From positions 186,001 through 250,000 of the forward strand of contig NZ_NTMH01000040.1 in NCBI RefSeq assembly GCF_002307475.1: 64,000 nt of DNA, read 5' to 3'. Origin of the DNA: Pantoea allii. GTDB taxonomy: Bacteria; Pseudomonadota; Gammaproteobacteria; Enterobacterales; Enterobacteriaceae. Position 1 is the first letter of the stretch. Every line of letters starts with the position of its first letter. The notes beneath the pieces are model-generated. The model did not search any database, was not told where the DNA came from, and saw only the letters and a program-made list of their open reading frames with translations. Positions 17,581 to 31,087 of this stretch are shown here, piece after piece. The position numbers were made by a program, and so were the translations under genes.

Positions 17581-19352
17581 CAGATGCACTCCTGTTGACG
17601 ACGATGTTGTAGCAATTCACGGAACGGCCCAGGCTGTGAGGTAAGTTGCTGCCAGTGGCCCTGCTGCACCAGTTTTCCTTCCTCCATGAGCCAGATTTCA
17701 TCCCAGTCTTGCAGCGAATCAATCTGATGCGTAATCATCAGGGTGGTTTGCTGCGTTGCAGCCTGATTTAACGCCAGCATAACGTGATGTTCACTTAGCG
17801 CATCCAGGCTGGCGGCAGGCTCATCCAGTAGCAATAGCTGAGCCGGTTTGTACAGCGCTCGCGCTACCGCAATACGCTGTGCCTGTCCCACGGACAACGC
17901 GTTACTGGCATCGCCAGGCGCGGTATCCAGCCCTTCAGGCAGCCGGGGGAGGAATTCGTTGATGCCACAGGCTGCGGTTAACCTGTCCAGTCGTTCAGTA
18001 TCCAGGGGCGCGTCCATGACGATATTTTCACGCAACGTTGCGGCCGGTAACTGTGGGTTTTGTCCAACCCAGGCAAGATGCTGATGCCAGTCGCGTCGTG
18101 CTATGTCGCGAAGCTCAATGCCATTGGCTTTGAGCGAACCCTCATAGGGTAAAAACCCCAGCAGGGCATTTAACAGCGCGGTTTTTCCTGCACCGCTTTT
18201 GCCGACCAGCGCCACGCGCCCGCTTGCCCGTAGGGTGAAATGTAAAGGGCCGCACAGAACCTTGTCGTCGGGGGCGCATACCACAAGGTTGTCAGCAACC
18301 AGCTCCAGCGGCGAAGTGGCGCTAAACGCGACATTACCTGAAGCCCTGTCTGACGATGGTGTGTCCTGCATAAACCGCTCAAGGGCATCGGCACCGCCGA
18401 TTGCCTGTGCCTTAGCATGATAGAAGGTGCCAAGATCGCGCAGAGGTTGAAAGAATTCGGGGGCCAGAATCAACACCAGGAAACCGGCAAACAGCGTGAC
18501 GCCTTTACCGTAATCGCCAAAATGCAGCTCGCCCAGGTACGAGAAACCAAAATAAACCGCCACCACGGCGATGGCTAATGAGGCAAAAAACTCCAGCACT
18601 GAGGAGGAGAGAAAGGCCAGGCGTAAAACCTCCATCGTCCGTTGACGAAAATCTGTCGTCGTGGCGGCAATTGCCTGCTTCTCTGCATCAGCCCGGTGAA
18701 ACAGCCGCAGCGTTTCCCGCCCGCGTAAGCGATCAAGGAAGTCACCGCTCAGGCGTGCCAGGGCCAGGAAGTTGCGGCGATTAGCATCGGCCGCGCCCAT
18801 GCCCACCATCGCCATAAAGAGCGGAATCAGCGGTGCCGTAGCCAGCAGAATCAATCCGGCGGCCCAGTTCAGGGGGAACAGGGTAATCAGAATGCAGCAA
18901 GGGATTACCGCTGCCAGCGTCATCTGCGGCAGATAGCGCGCATAGTACGCCTGCATATCTTCGGTTTGTTCCAGAAGCAGTGTTGCCCAACTGCCTGCGG
19001 GTTTGCCCTGTATCCAGGCGGGCCCCAGATCGGATAAACGATCCAACACCTGTTTACGCAGTGCCTGGCGGATGGCCTGACCGGCCCGAAAGCCTGCCTG
19101 CTCGCGGGCATAGTTCAGCACCGCGCGCAGCACAAAGCACAACAGCAGTAACATAAAGCGGGGCAGGAGGGATTGCGGCGCTTGCTGCTCGACGATAAGT
19201 GCCTGCAGTAACGAAGCCAGCAGCCAGGCCTGCATGATAATCAGTAGTGCGCCTGCTGAACCTAAGAGTGAGGCAAGTCGTAGCCAGGGACCGGCATGAT
19301 GGCGCTGTTGACGAAGCCAACGGGTAAGGTGCTGCTGCCGCGATTTGTTCAT
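17580..19352 (-). CDS. cydD: CydD, heterodimeric ABC exporter subunit for cytochrome bd assembly
   Basis: Partner of CydC, 590 residues. The N-terminal membrane domain contains GPAWIQGKPAGSWATLLLEQ; the ATPase domain has Walker A GKSGAGKTALL, the variant signature LSVGQAQRIAVARAL (Val instead of Gly, as in E. coli CydD) and Walker B LLLLDEPAASLD. The start MNKSRQQHL at 19352 matches the family; a GTG 16 codons earlier is the alternative and neither has a strong ribosome-binding site. It is followed directly by cydC and then aat. Confidence 0.94.
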   Translation of the reverse strand: MNKSRQQHLTRWLRQQRHHAGPWLRLASLLGSAGALLIIMQAWLLASLLQALIVEQQAPQSLLPRFMLLLLCFVLRAVLNYAREQAGFRAGQAIRQALRKQVLDRLSDLGPAWIQGKPAGSWATLLLEQTEDMQAYYARYLPQMTLAAVIPCCILITLFPLNWAAGLILLATAPLIPLFMAMVGMGAADANRRNFLALARLSGDFLDRLRGRETLRLFHRADAEKQAIAATTTDFRQRTMEVLRLAFLSSSVLEFFASLAIAVVAVYFGFSYLGELHFGDYGKGVTLFAGFLVLILAPEFFQPLRDLGTFYHAKAQAIGGADALERFMQDTPSSDRASGNVAFSATSPLELVADNLVVCAPDDKVLCGPLHFTLRASGRVALVGKSGAGKTALLNALLGFLPYEGSLKANGIELRDIARRDWHQHLAWVGQNPQLPAATLRENIVMDAPLDTERLDRLTAACGINEFLPRLPEGLDTAPGDASNALSVGQAQRIAVARALYKPAQLLLLDEPAASLDALSEHHVMLALNQAATQQTTLMITHQIDSLQDWDEIWLMEEGKLVQQGHWQQLTSQPGPFRELLQHRRQQECI

Positions 19353-19430
19353 GCGAAACCCACTGTGGCGAAGACAAATGAAATGAGGCAAGTCCCTCAC
19401 GCCTGGCGCATGAATTTAGCATGGTGATAA

Positions 19431-19459
19431 TAAAAAAGGCGACTGAAAAACAGTCGCCT
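19431..19459 (-). terminator. trxB terminator
   Basis: On the minus strand AGGCGACTG and CAGTCGCCT pair around TTTTT and are followed by TTTTTATTA. It lies 30 bases past the trxB stop and separates trxB from cydD. Confidence 0.92.
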
Positions 19460-19488
19460 CAAACAATTAAGATCAGGTTATTAACAAC

Positions 19489-20979
<1,491 letters not shown>

Positions 20980-21474
20980 ATGGTAGATAATAAGAAACGC
21001 CCCGGTAAAGACCTCGACAGGATCGACAGAAACATTCTGAATGAATTGCAGAAAGACGGTCGCATCTCAAACGTGGAACTTTCCAAACGTGTAGGATTAT
21101 CGCCTACACCTTGTCTTGAGCGTGTACGTCGTCTTGAACGCCAGGGATTCATCCTTGGTTATACTGCGCAACTTAACCCTCACTACCTGGACGCCTCATT
21201 ACTGGTATTCGTTGAGATTACTCTGAATCGTGGCGCGCCAGATGTGTTTGAACAATTTAACGCCGCCGTACAAAAACTTGAGGAAACTCAAGAGTGTCAC
21301 CTGGTTTCTGGTGATTTCGACTACCTGCTTAAAACGCGCGTGCCTGATATGTCCGCCTACCGCAAGCTGCTGGGTGAAACCTTGCTGCGCCTGCCAGGTG
21401 TAAACGACACGCGGACTTACGTGGTGATGGAAGAGGTCAAACAGAGTAACCGTCTGGTGATCAAAACGCGCTGA
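20980..21474 (+). CDS. lrp: Lrp, leucine-responsive regulatory protein
   Basis: Global transcription factor sensing leucine, 164 residues, nearly identical to E. coli Lrp. The N-terminal helix-turn-helix covers about residues 28-55 (NVELSKRVGLSPTPCLERVR), followed by the RAM ligand/oligomer domain (SGDFDYLLKTRVPDMSAY). The ATG at 20980 (MVDNKKRPGKDLDRID) follows AAGAGAG; the frame extends 13 codons upstream but this is not part of Lrp. Confidence 0.98.
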   Translation: MVDNKKRPGKDLDRIDRNILNELQKDGRISNVELSKRVGLSPTPCLERVRRLERQGFILGYTAQLNPHYLDASLLVFVEITLNRGAPDVFEQFNAAVQKLEETQECHLVSGDFDYLLKTRVPDMSAYRKLLGETLLRLPGVNDTRTYVVMEEVKQSNRLVIKTR

Positions 21475-21533
21475 TGCGTGGCAGGTGCAAAGCCTGTGAA
21501 ATTTCGGTACACTCCTGTGAATACATACAGGAC

Positions 21534-21569
21534 CAGCGTCGGGTGAGCCCGGCGCTGTTGTTTCTTACT
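21534..21569 (+). terminator. lrp terminator
   Basis: CAGCGTCGGG (21534-21543) pairs with CCCGGCGCTG (21548-21557) with one wobble pair around TGAG, followed by TTGTTTCTTACTTT. It stands directly before the ftsK leader. Confidence 0.7.
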
Positions 21570-21592
21570 TTACAGGCACCTGGAGAGTTCTC

Positions 21593-24500
21593 TTGAGCCA
21601 GGAATACACAGAAGATAAAGACGTTTCGTTACAGTCGCTGAGCAGTGGACGCCGTCTGCTGGAAGCGTTGCTCATCCTGGTGGCGTTGTTTGCCATCTAT
21701 CTGATGGTTTCCCTCGTCAGTTTTAATCCTTCCGACCCGAGCTGGTCGCAGACGGCCTGGCATGAACCTATCCATAATATTGGTGGCAAGGTAGGCGCGT
21801 GGCTGGCTGATACCTTACTGTTCATCTTTGGTGTGATGGCGTACGCCATTCCGCCGGTTATTTTGGGGCTGTGCTGGATAGCGTTTCGCCAGCGCGATAA
21901 TCAGGACTACTTTGACTATTTCGCCATCGGTTTACGCTTAATCGGCGTACTGGCATTGGTGGTGACCACCTGCGGTATGGCGGCACTCAATGCTGACGAC
22001 ATCTGGTATTTTGCCTCGGGTGGCGTCATCGGCAGTCTTGTCAGTAATGCGATTTCGCCCTGGTTTAGTCCAGCAGGCGGAACGCTGACGCTGCTCTGCA
22101 TCTGGGCTGCCGGGATTACGCTTTATACCGGCTGGTCATGGTTAACCATTGCGGAAAGAATCGGCGGCGTTGTTATGGGCGTGCTGACCTTTGCCAGCAA
22201 CCGTTCACGCCATGATGAACCCTGGCAGGAAGAGGATGAGGCAGAACATCATGAAGAGGCTGTGCCTGTCCTTCACGCTCAGCCGCATGAAGACGATGAC
22301 GTTTTGCTTGCCGCACCGCGTAAAGCTCAGCCCGATCTGGATGAGCACGATCCGCTGCTGGCTAAGGCGGCAACAGCCACTCGCGCCGCCGTCGCCGCAA
22401 CCGTCGATGCTTCCGATATGCCGGTGGCGTCCGCTGCGGTGCCGACCCAGCAGCCTGCCGTTGCCCCGGCGCTGTCCAATGCGGCGACCGCACAGTCAGT
22501 AGCCCCTGTCGCTCAGCCAGTGGGCGCTGTACCTGCACAATCCGCCCATTTTTCCGCCGCGTCCGCGCAGGAATCGGCAGCACATTATTCTACTCCCGTG
22601 CGCAATGCTGCGCCGCTTGATCCTGTTCCGCAGGATAAACCGGTGAGCGAACCGCCTCTGTACCGTTTTGAAATGCCGGATGAAACGCCTGCATCCTCAA
22701 GCCCCTTTACGGCTTATGAGGATGATGAGCCGAAAATGGGCAACTGGCGCGAGGCAGCCTCTGCCGCGACGCTGAGCAGCGCGGTGACATCAGCCGTTGC
22801 CGCAAAGCAGGCGTCATCGATGTCGCCCCTGTTTGAACCGGTACCTGAGAATCAGGCGAATCCGCAGGTGAAGCAGGGGATTGGCCCGGCGCTGCCCCGG
22901 CCGAATCCGGTGAAATTACCGACCCGACGCGAACTGGCCTCCTATGGGATCAAACTGCCTTCGCAGCGCATGGCGGAAGAGAAAGCGAAGCTGTCTGAAA
23001 GCCCCGCGTCTCAGCCAGTGCCTGAGGATACGCACAACCCGGACTGGTCTGCAGAGGAGCAAGACGCGCTGCAACAGGCCGAGTTACGCCACGCGTTTCA
23101 GTCGGAACAGCAACAGCGTTATGGCGAGCGCTGGCAACAGGATGAGCAGCACGAGGACGATGAACTGGCACTGCAACAGGCATCGCTGGCACGTCAGTTC
23201 GCCGAACAGCAGCAACAGCGCTATGAGGCGGAGCCCGACAACAACGCACCGGTTTTCAATCTGGATACCTCGGCGGCTTTTGATTTCTCACCGATGAAAG
23301 ATTTGGTCGACGATGGACCTGTTGAGCCGCTGTTCACCATTGCGGCTGCGCCTGAAACGGATGACGTGGCGGCAAAACATGAGCCGTGGCAGCAAATGCA
23401 GGCCGCACCAGAACAGGCGGCAGCCCAGAGAACGGTGCCGACACAGAGCGTGGTGTCGGATACCTTCGTGGCACCTGTTCAACAGCCAGAACCCGTCGAA
23501 GACACAAAACCGTCGCTGCATGATAGCCTGATTCACCCTTTCCTGATGCGTCATGAGCAGCCGCTGGAAAAACCCTCCACGCCATTGCCTTCGCTGGATC
23601 TGTTAACCGCGCCGCCTGTCGAAGAGGAGCCGGTTGATATGTTTGCGCTGGAGCAGACAGCACGTCTGGTTGAATCACGCCTGGGCGATTATCGTGTTAA
23701 GGCGGAAGTCGTCGGCATTTCTCCAGGCCCGGTGATTACCCGCTTTGAACTGGATCTGGCGCCTGGCGTGAAAGCCGCGCGTATTTCTAACCTGTCACGC
23801 GATCTGGCCCGTTCACTGTCGACCACGGCAGTGCGCGTTGTTGAAGTGATTCCCGGTAAGCCCTATGTCGGACTGGAATTACCGAATAAGCATCGTCAGA
23901 CCGTTTACTTACGTGAAGTGCTGGATTGTCCAAAATTCCGTGACAATCCTTCACCTCTGGCCGTGGTACTGGGTAAAGACATTGCCGGTCAGCCGGTAGT
24001 GGCCGATTTGGCGAAAATGCCACACTTACTGGTAGCGGGTACCACCGGTTCGGGTAAGTCAGTCGGTGTGAACGCCATGATTCTCAGCATGTTGTATAAA
24101 GCCACGCCGGAAGAAGTGCGCTTTATTATGATCGACCCGAAAATGCTTGAGCTGTCGGTCTATGAAGGCATTCCGCATCTACTCACCGAAGTCGTCACCG
24201 ATATGAAAGATGCGGCGAATGCGCTGCGCTGGAGCGTCGGTGAGATGGAGCGCCGCTATAAACTGATGTCGGCGCTTGGCGTGCGTAATCTTGCGGGCTA
24301 CAACGAGAAAGTTGAGCAGGCGGAGGCGATGGGCCGTCCAATTCCCGATCCGTTCTGGAAACCGGGCGACAGTATGGACATGACGCCACCGGTGCTGGAA
24401 AAATTGCCTTACATTGTGGTGATGGTGGATGAGTTCGCCGACCTGATGATGGCCGTGGGTAAAAAAGTGGAAGAGCTGATTGCCCGCCTGGCGCAGAAAG

Positions 24501-25057
24501 CACGTGCGGCAGGTATCCACCTGGTGCTGGCAACCCAGCGTCCCTCGGTGGATGTGATTACCGGTCTGATCAAAGCGAACATCCCGACCCGTATTGCCTT
24601 TACCGTATCAAGTAAAATTGACTCGCGTACTATTCTCGACCAGGGCGGCGCGGAGTCGTTGCTGGGGATGGGTGACATGCTCTATATGCCGCCAAACTCC
24701 TCCATGCCGGTCCGTGTTCACGGTGCCTTCGTGCGCGATCAGGAAGTTCATGCCGTTGTGCAGGACTGGAAAGCGCGTGGCCGTCCGCAATACATTGAGA
24801 GCATTACAGCGGGTGAAGAGAGCGAAGGTGCAGGCGGTATCGACAGCGATGAAGAACTGGACCCGTTGTTCGATCAGGCGGTGGGCTTTGTGGTAGACAA
24901 GCGTCGCGCCTCTATTTCGGGGGTTCAGCGTCAGTTCCGTATCGGCTATAACCGCGCCGCGCGCATCATTGAGCAGATGGAAGCACAAGGGATTGTCTCG
25001 GCGCCGGGTCATAACGGTAACCGCGAAGTTCTGTCACCACCGCCACATGATATGTAG
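21593..25057 (+). CDS. ftsK: FtsK, DNA translocase of cell division
   Basis: Septal DNA pump that links division with chromosome dimer resolution at dif. The 1154-residue protein starts at a TTG ([10 protein letters not shown], with TGGAGAG upstream). It has an N-terminal domain with about four to five membrane helices (residues 25-190), a low-complexity linker rich in Ala, Pro, Gln and Glu (about 200-680), and a RecA-like motor with Walker [13 protein letters not shown] and Walker [13 protein letters not shown]. The C-terminal gamma winged helix includes [19 protein letters not shown]. The linker is about 170 residues shorter than in E. coli and lacks its long proline-glutamine repeats. Confidence 0.96.
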   Translation: MSQEYTEDKDVSLQSLSSGRRLLEALLILVALFAIYLMVSLVSFNPSDPSWSQTAWHEPIHNIGGKVGAWLADTLLFIFGVMAYAIPPVILGLCWIAFRQRDNQDYFDYFAIGLRLIGVLALVVTTCGMAALNADDIWYFASGGVIGSLVSNAISPWFSPAGGTLTLLCIWAAGITLYTGWSWLTIAERIGGVVMGVLTFASNRSRHDEPWQEEDEAEHHEEAVPVLHAQPHEDDDVLLAAPRKAQPDLDEHDPLLAKAATATRAAVAATVDASDMPVASAAVPTQQPAVAPALSNAATAQSVAPVAQPVGAVPAQSAHFSAASAQESAAHYSTPVRNAAPLDPVPQDKPVSEPPLYRFEMPDETPASSSPFTAYEDDEPKMGNWREAASAATLSSAVTSAVAAKQASSMSPLFEPVPENQANPQVKQGIGPALPRPNPVKLPTRRELASYGIKLPSQRMAEEKAKLSESPASQPVPEDTHNPDWSAEEQDALQQAELRHAFQSEQQQRYGERWQQDEQHEDDELALQQASLARQFAEQQQQRYEAEPDNNAPVFNLDTSAAFDFSPMKDLVDDGPVEPLFTIAAAPETDDVAAKHEPWQQMQAAPEQAAAQRTVPTQSVVSDTFVAPVQQPEPVEDTKPSLHDSLIHPFLMRHEQPLEKPSTPLPSLDLLTAPPVEEEPVDMFALEQTARLVESRLGDYRVKAEVVGISPGPVITRFELDLAPGVKAARISNLSRDLARSLSTTAVRVVEVIPGKPYVGLELPNKHRQTVYLREVLDCPKFRDNPSPLAVVLGKDIAGQPVVADLAKMPHLLVAGTTGSGKSVGVNAMILSMLYKATPEEVRFIMIDPKMLELSVYEGIPHLLTEVVTDMKDAANALRWSVGEMERRYKLMSALGVRNLAGYNEKVEQAEAMGRPIPDPFWKPGDSMDMTPPVLEKLPYIVVMVDEFADLMMAVGKKVEELIARLAQKARAAGIHLVLATQRPSVDVITGLIKANIPTRIAFTVSSKIDSRTILDQGGAESLLGMGDMLYMPPNSSMPVRVHGAFVRDQEVHAVVQDWKARGRPQYIESITAGEESEGAGGIDSDEELDPLFDQAVGFVVDKRRASISGVQRQFRIGYNRAARIIEQMEAQGIVSAPGHNGNREVLSPPPHDM

Positions 25058-25087
25058 AGCCTGAGCGATAAGCTTTGAAACATAAAT

Positions 25088-25121
25088 CAATGAGCCAGTT
25101 CTTGCTGGCTCATTGTTTTTT
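25088..25121 (+). terminator. ftsK terminator
   Basis: CAATGAGCCAG pairs with CTGGCTCATTG around TTCTTG and is followed by six T residues, 30 bases after the ftsK stop. Confidence 0.93.
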
Positions 25122-25239
25122 AGCGGTTAACCCCCATAGTTGATTAGGCTTTCGGTTTTTTCTCCTGTATTAAATGCAGGACAGCGACCAGGCTTAGTAT
25201 CGTTATCAACGGGAAACGATTTAATAAGGATTTAAGCAG

Positions 25240-25851
25240 ATGAAATTACGCGTAATCGCCTTCGGCCTGATGGCCGCTTTGGGTTCAGCCAGCGCTTTCG
25301 CTGATGCATCGACTGACCTGCAACAGCGTTTAAATAAAGTAAACAGCTTCCACGCCAGCTTTACTCAAAAGGTTACCGATGGCAGCGGTGCTAACGTGCA
25401 GGACGGGGAAGGTGAGCTGTGGGTTAAACGCCCCAGCCTGTTCAACTGGCACATGACCGCGCCTGACGAGAGCGTCATTATCTCTGACGGAAAATCGTTA
25501 TGGTTCTACAACCCGTTTGTAGAACAGGCCACGGTAAGCCTGTTAAAAAATGCCACCAGTAATACGCCATTTATGTTGATTGCCCGTAATCAGTCGAGTG
25601 ACTGGAAGCAATATAACGTCAAGCAGCAGGGCGACAAATTTGAACTGACGCCGAAGAAAAGCGATGGCAATCTCAAGCAGTTCACGATTGATGTGACGCC
25701 AGACGGCACCATCAATCAGTTCAGCGCCATAGAGCAGGATGGGCAGCGCAGTAACTACCAGTTAAAGAGCCAGAAAAACGGCCCTATCAGCCCGGATAAA
25801 TTCACTTTCACCCCGCCTAAAGGCGTCACGGTGGATGATCAACGTCAGTGA
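25240..25851 (+). CDS. lolA: LolA, periplasmic lipoprotein carrier
   Basis: Periplasmic chaperone carrying lipoproteins from LolCDE to LolB at the outer membrane, 203 residues as in E. coli. The signal peptide ends at ASAFA before [13 protein letters not shown]. Conserved blocks are FHASFTQ, the strand [14 protein letters not shown] and [13 protein letters not shown]. The ATG follows AAGGAT. The rarA GTG lies eight bases after the stop, so lolA and rarA are probably co-transcribed. Confidence 0.96.
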   Translation: MKLRVIAFGLMAALGSASAFADASTDLQQRLNKVNSFHASFTQKVTDGSGANVQDGEGELWVKRPSLFNWHMTAPDESVIISDGKSLWFYNPFVEQATVSLLKNATSNTPFMLIARNQSSDWKQYNVKQQGDKFELTPKKSDGNLKQFTIDVTPDGTINQFSAIEQDGQRSNYQLKSQKNGPISPDKFTFTPPKGVTVDDQRQ

Positions 25852-25858
25852 GGTGGTA

Positions 25859-27202
25859 GTGAGTAACCTGTCCCTGGATTTCTCCAGCGAAGATTTTAAA
25901 CCACTGGCCGCGCGTATGCGGCCAGAAACCCTGAAGCACTATATTGGTCAGCAACACCTGTTGGCTGCGGGTAAACCGCTGCCGCGCGCGATTGAGGCTG
26001 GCCATTTGCATTCAATGATTCTCTGGGGACCGCCAGGAACAGGCAAAACCACACTGGCCGAGATTATCGCGCACTACGGTAACGCGGACGTTGAACGTAT
26101 CTCTGCCGTCACATCAGGCGTCAAAGAAATTCGTGAAGCGATAGAACGTGCGCGCCTGAGCAAGCAGGCCGGCCGTCGCACGATTCTTTTCGTGGATGAG
26201 GTGCACCGTTTCAACAAAAGCCAGCAGGATGCCTTCCTGCCGCATATTGAAGACGGCACAATCACCTTTATTGGTGCAACGACCGAAAACCCCAGCTTCG
26301 AGCTTAATTCCGCCCTGTTGTCACGCGCCCGCGTTTATTTGCTCAAGTCCCTGACCACAGAGGACATCGAGCAGGTACTTGACCAGGCTATGCAGGACGC
26401 CGATCGAGGCTATGGCAACAGCGATATCCTGTTACCGGATAATACGCGGCGCATGATCGCTGAGTTGGTGAACGGCGATGCGCGCCGTGCGCTGAACACG
26501 CTGGAAATGATGGCGGATATGGCCGAAACACGCGCGGACGGGAAAAGGGAATTAACGCCACAGCTGTTAACCGAGGTGGCCGGTGAGCGTTCTGCCCGCT
26601 TTGATAACAAGGGCGACCGTTTTTACGACCTTATTTCTGCGTTACATAAGTCAGTTCGCGGTTCGGCACCCGATGCTGCCCTCTACTGGTACGCACGGAT
26701 TATTACCGCAGGTGGCGATCCGCTCTATGTGGCACGTCGCCTGCTGGCGATTGCCTCTGAAGATGTCGGCAACGCCGATCCTCGCGGTATGCAGGTTGCG
26801 ATTTCGGCCTGGGATTGTTTTACCCGCGTCGGGCCCGCGGAAGGGGAACGGGCGATTGCACAAGCCATTGTTTATCTGGCCTGCGCGCCAAAAAGTAACG
26901 CCGTTTATAACGCGTTTAAGGCCGCGATGCGTGATGCGCGCGACCATCCCGATTTTGATGTCCCCGACCATTTGCGCAATGCGCCCACTAAACTAATGAA
27001 AGAGATGGGCTTGGGTGAAAGTTACCGCTATGCCCATGATGAAGCCAACGCTTACGCGGCTGGCGAGGTCTATTTCCCCCCTGAAATGGCACAAACACGT
27101 TACTATCATCCAACACAACGTGGTCTTGAAGGCAAAATTGGCGAAAAGCTGGCCTGGCTTACTGAACTCGATCAAAATAGCCAGACAAAACGCTACCGCT
27201 AA
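25859..27202 (+). CDS. rarA: RarA (MgsA), replication-associated recombination ATPase
   Basis: AAA+ clamp-loader-like ATPase acting at stalled or damaged forks with SSB, 447 residues as in E. coli. The GTG start at 25859 (MSNLSLDFS) has AGGTGG immediately upstream; an ATG eight codons earlier overlaps lolA and does not fit the family start. Walker A is GPPGTGKTT, Walker [19 protein letters not shown], sensor 1 [10 protein letters not shown], and the arginine finger is in LLSRARVY. The C-terminal tetramerisation domain includes [11 protein letters not shown]. Confidence 0.96.
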   Translation: MSNLSLDFSSEDFKPLAARMRPETLKHYIGQQHLLAAGKPLPRAIEAGHLHSMILWGPPGTGKTTLAEIIAHYGNADVERISAVTSGVKEIREAIERARLSKQAGRRTILFVDEVHRFNKSQQDAFLPHIEDGTITFIGATTENPSFELNSALLSRARVYLLKSLTTEDIEQVLDQAMQDADRGYGNSDILLPDNTRRMIAELVNGDARRALNTLEMMADMAETRADGKRELTPQLLTEVAGERSARFDNKGDRFYDLISALHKSVRGSAPDAALYWYARIITAGGDPLYVARRLLAIASEDVGNADPRGMQVAISAWDCFTRVGPAEGERAIAQAIVYLACAPKSNAVYNAFKAAMRDARDHPDFDVPDHLRNAPTKLMKEMGLGESYRYAHDEANAYAAGEVYFPPEMAQTRYYHPTQRGLEGKIGEKLAWLTELDQNSQTKRYR

Positions 27203-27237
27203 AACAGACGTTGCGGTAATGTGGTCAATGTTTTCAA

Positions 27238-27268
27238 CGCATTCCAGCAGGAATGCGTCCCTTCTTTT
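27238..27268 (+). terminator. rarA terminator
   Basis: CGCATTCC and GGAATGCG pair around AGCA, followed by TCCCTTCTTTTAA. It ends just before the serS ribosome-binding site. Confidence 0.65.
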
Positions 27269-27277
27269 AACTCATAA

Positions 27278-28585
<1,308 letters not shown>

Positions 28586-28606
28586 TCGCCCGTTATCCTC
28601 TGAAAA

Positions 28607-28632
28607 ACCCAGCGCCCGCTGGGTTTTTTTTT
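28607..28632 (+). terminator. serS terminator
   Basis: ACCCAGC and GCTGGGT pair around GCCC and are followed by a run of nine T residues. Confidence 0.95.
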
Positions 28633-28908
28633 GGTCCAAATGGCGGAACGATGTCTACGAACCGCATAAGCATTTATCACAAATAAACGTTATCGATGTA
28701 TCGCGCTGCCGGAAGCGTAAAAATCTACATTATCATAGAGATAGCTTTATTTTCCTCGGCGTAAAATATTCCGCTAACTTACTGAAGATAAATAAATTAA
28801 ATTGTCGGGCAGCAAAATGTGCTGAGGTTTGTTTCTCCCCGTTGACTTTAAAAAACGCAATGGCAAACTGCGCGCAATTTCCTTCATTTCTTTTGGTTTT
28901 TAATCCCT
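28633..28908. other. serS-ycaD intergenic region
   Basis: From the serS stop to ycaD there are 323 bp, of which these 276 follow the terminator. It is more AT-rich than its surroundings (around 28650-28800). An open frame crosses it but has no family similarity and overlaps ycaD out of frame. TTGACT at 28841-28846 could be a -35 for ycaD, but no good -10 follows. The dmsABC genes of E. coli are missing at this point. Confidence 0.45.
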
Positions 28909-30063
28909 ATGTCGACCTGGTCACGTCCTGTGATATTGCTGCTTTGCGGCCTGTTATTAATGACAGTTTCTATTGCTGTGCTGAATACGTTGGTTCCACT
29001 CTGGCTGACGCATGATGCTCTTGCTACCTGGCAGGTGGGCGTAGTGAGTTCGTCATATTATACCGGCAATCTGCTCGGGACCTTAACGGCGGGCTGGTTG
29101 ATCAAACATTATGGATTTAACCGTAGCTATTATCTGGCTACCGGTCTGTTTGCCGGGGCCACGCTGTGCATGATGATGATGTCGGGATTCTGGTCATGGA
29201 CGCTGTTACGCTTTACGGCGGGCATCGGTTGCGCGTTAGTCTGGGTCGTGGTTGAAAGCGCTTTATTATGTAGCGGCACGGTACGCAACCGTGGACAACT
29301 GCTGGCTGCTTATATGATCGTGTATTACCTGGGCACGGTTGCCGGCCAACTGCTGGTAAGCAAGCTTTCGACTGCGTTGTTAAGTGTGATCCCCTGGGTA
29401 ACCGCGACGGTGATTTGTGCCATTTTACCGCTCATCTTCACTCAGGTTGCCACCCACAGCGACCCAGCTGAAGCGCTGCCGGGTGGACGCATTTTACCTA
29501 TGCTGCGTCGCCGCAGTTCTCGCCTTGGCATCAACGGTTGCATCATCTCAGGTATTGTTTTGGGTTCGCTGTATGGTTTGATGCCGCTGTATCTTTCCCA
29601 CCAAGGCATGAGTGACGCGAACGTTGGCTACTGGATGGCGCTACTGGTCAGTGCAGGCATTGTCGGGCAGTGGCCGATTGGTCGTCTGGCCGATCGCTTT
29701 GGTCGCATGATGGTGCTGCGTGTGCAGGTATTTGTGGTGATCCTGGGCGCTATTGCGATGCTGACCAATGCCGCGATGGCACCCGCATTGTTTGTACTGG
29801 GGCTGGCCGGTTTTACGCTTTATCCCGTGGCGATGTCGTGGGCCTGTGAAACCGTTGCACACCACGAACTGGTGGCAATGAATCAGGCGTTGTTGCTGAG
29901 CTATACGCTGGGCAGCCTGGCCGGTCCAAGCATGACCGCGATGCTGATGCAGAGTTATTCTGACCGCGTGCTGTTTGTAATGATTGCGGCAGTGGCGCTG
30001 GTTTACCTGGTTATGCTGTTGCGTAAAGCCGATCACCATGCCACGCCCGTGGCGCATGCCTGA
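28909..30063 (+). CDS. ycaD: YcaD, major facilitator superfamily transporter
   Basis: Predicted inner-membrane MFS transporter of 384 residues with twelve hydrophobic segments and no assigned substrate. Typical MFS loop motifs are seen twice: [16 protein letters not shown] between helices 2 and 3, and [17 protein letters not shown] in the second half. The ATG has only a weak ribosome-binding site (poly-T then AATCCCT). It is convergent with pflA. Confidence 0.9.
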   Translation: MSTWSRPVILLLCGLLLMTVSIAVLNTLVPLWLTHDALATWQVGVVSSSYYTGNLLGTLTAGWLIKHYGFNRSYYLATGLFAGATLCMMMMSGFWSWTLLRFTAGIGCALVWVVVESALLCSGTVRNRGQLLAAYMIVYYLGTVAGQLLVSKLSTALLSVIPWVTATVICAILPLIFTQVATHSDPAEALPGGRILPMLRRRSSRLGINGCIISGIVLGSLYGLMPLYLSHQGMSDANVGYWMALLVSAGIVGQWPIGRLADRFGRMMVLRVQVFVVILGAIAMLTNAAMAPALFVLGLAGFTLYPVAMSWACETVAHHELVAMNQALLLSYTLGSLAGPSMTAMLMQSYSDRVLFVMIAAVALVYLVMLLRKADHHATPVAHA

Positions 30064-30076
30064 CCGACTTCTCAGA

Positions 30077-30111
30077 GGGCTGCCCTGTGCTTCGTTGGCA
30101 CATCGCAGCCC
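30077..30111. terminator. Two-part hairpin between convergent ycaD and pflA
   Basis: GGGCTGC pairs with GCAGCCC (outer) and TGTGC with GCACA (inner). No T-run follows on either strand, so its strength as a terminator is uncertain. Confidence 0.45.
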
Positions 30112-30178
30112 GAGGGTTGGGTGATTCGTTTCTGTGAGTGGGGTGAATTGAGCGGGGTGACTATTCCCGGCATCGTCA

Positions 30179-30919
30179 TCAATACATCACTTCATGCCCG
30201 TAGCTGGCGAGAATGTTTTTTACCCGCTCCATTGTCTCTTTACTGGGCGGCTTCACCCCATCAAGTTTGTACTCTTCACCCATCGCAATCCATTTGTGTT
30301 TACCCAGTTCGTGATAAGGCAGCAGCTCTATCTTCTCAACGTTTTCCATATCCTGAGTAAAAGCGCCTAAGCGATGGACGGTGTCATCATCGTCAGAATA
30401 GCCGGGCACCACGACGAAACGGATCCACGTACGTTTCCCTTTTTTCTGTAAATAGCGGGCGAAATCAAGCGTGCGATGATTGGACACGCCGACCAGGATC
30501 TGGTGAACCTCATCATTCATCTGTTTGAGGTCCAGCATGACCAAATCCGTCGCGTTCAGTAATTCATCAATAACCGGATCGTAGCGGCGAACAAAGCCAT
30601 TGGTATCAAGGCAGGTATGAATGCCTTCTGCTTTACAGGCGCGAAACCAGTCGCGCACAAACTCGGCCTGCAGAATCGCTTCGCCACCCGATGCGGTAAC
30701 CCCGCCACCTGATGCATTCATAAAGTGACGATAGGACAGAACATCCGCCATCAGCGCCTCAACGGTGATTTCTTTACCGCCGTGCGTGTCCCAGGTATCA
30801 CGATTATGACAGTAAAGGCAGCGCATCAGGCAGCCCTGGAAAAAGGTGATAAACCGAATACCGGGACCGTCTACGGTTCCGCATGATTCAAATGAGTGGA
30901 TGCGACCAATGGCTGACAT
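30179..30919 (-). CDS. pflA: PflA, pyruvate formate-lyase activating enzyme
   Basis: Radical S-adenosylmethionine enzyme that installs the glycyl radical on PflB, 246 residues as in E. coli. The iron-sulfur motif CLMRCLYC is at residues 30-37, followed by the [10 protein letters not shown] region for SAM binding. It is 168 bases downstream of pflB with a hairpin between them, so it is read partly from the focA-pflB transcript. Confidence 0.97.
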   Translation of the reverse strand: MSAIGRIHSFESCGTVDGPGIRFITFFQGCLMRCLYCHNRDTWDTHGGKEITVEALMADVLSYRHFMNASGGGVTASGGEAILQAEFVRDWFRACKAEGIHTCLDTNGFVRRYDPVIDELLNATDLVMLDLKQMNDEVHQILVGVSNHRTLDFARYLQKKGKRTWIRFVVVPGYSDDDDTVHRLGAFTQDMENVEKIELLPYHELGKHKWIAMGEEYKLDGVKPPSKETMERVKNILASYGHEVMY

Positions 30920-31042
30920 TGCGATGTATTCTCCAGGTAAGCCTGCGGAGCAGGTGGCACACTCTCTGGCGTGCTCTGAACAGGAAATCGATTCTGGTTG
31001 TTATCCGTATCTCAGACAACCACCAAAGCAGACTTTGAATAA

Positions 31043-31063
31043 GAGGCTCCATGAAGGAGCCTC
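31043..31063 (-). terminator. Intercistronic hairpin between pflB and pflA
   Basis: GAGGCTCC and GGAGCCTC form an eight-pair stem with a five-base loop 25 bases after the pflB stop. The T-tract is poor (TTATTC), which suggests partial termination or mRNA 3' end protection, consistent with pflA needing less expression than pflB. Confidence 0.6.
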
Positions 31064-31087
31064 AGATAAGCGTAGTGGCTAACGTAC

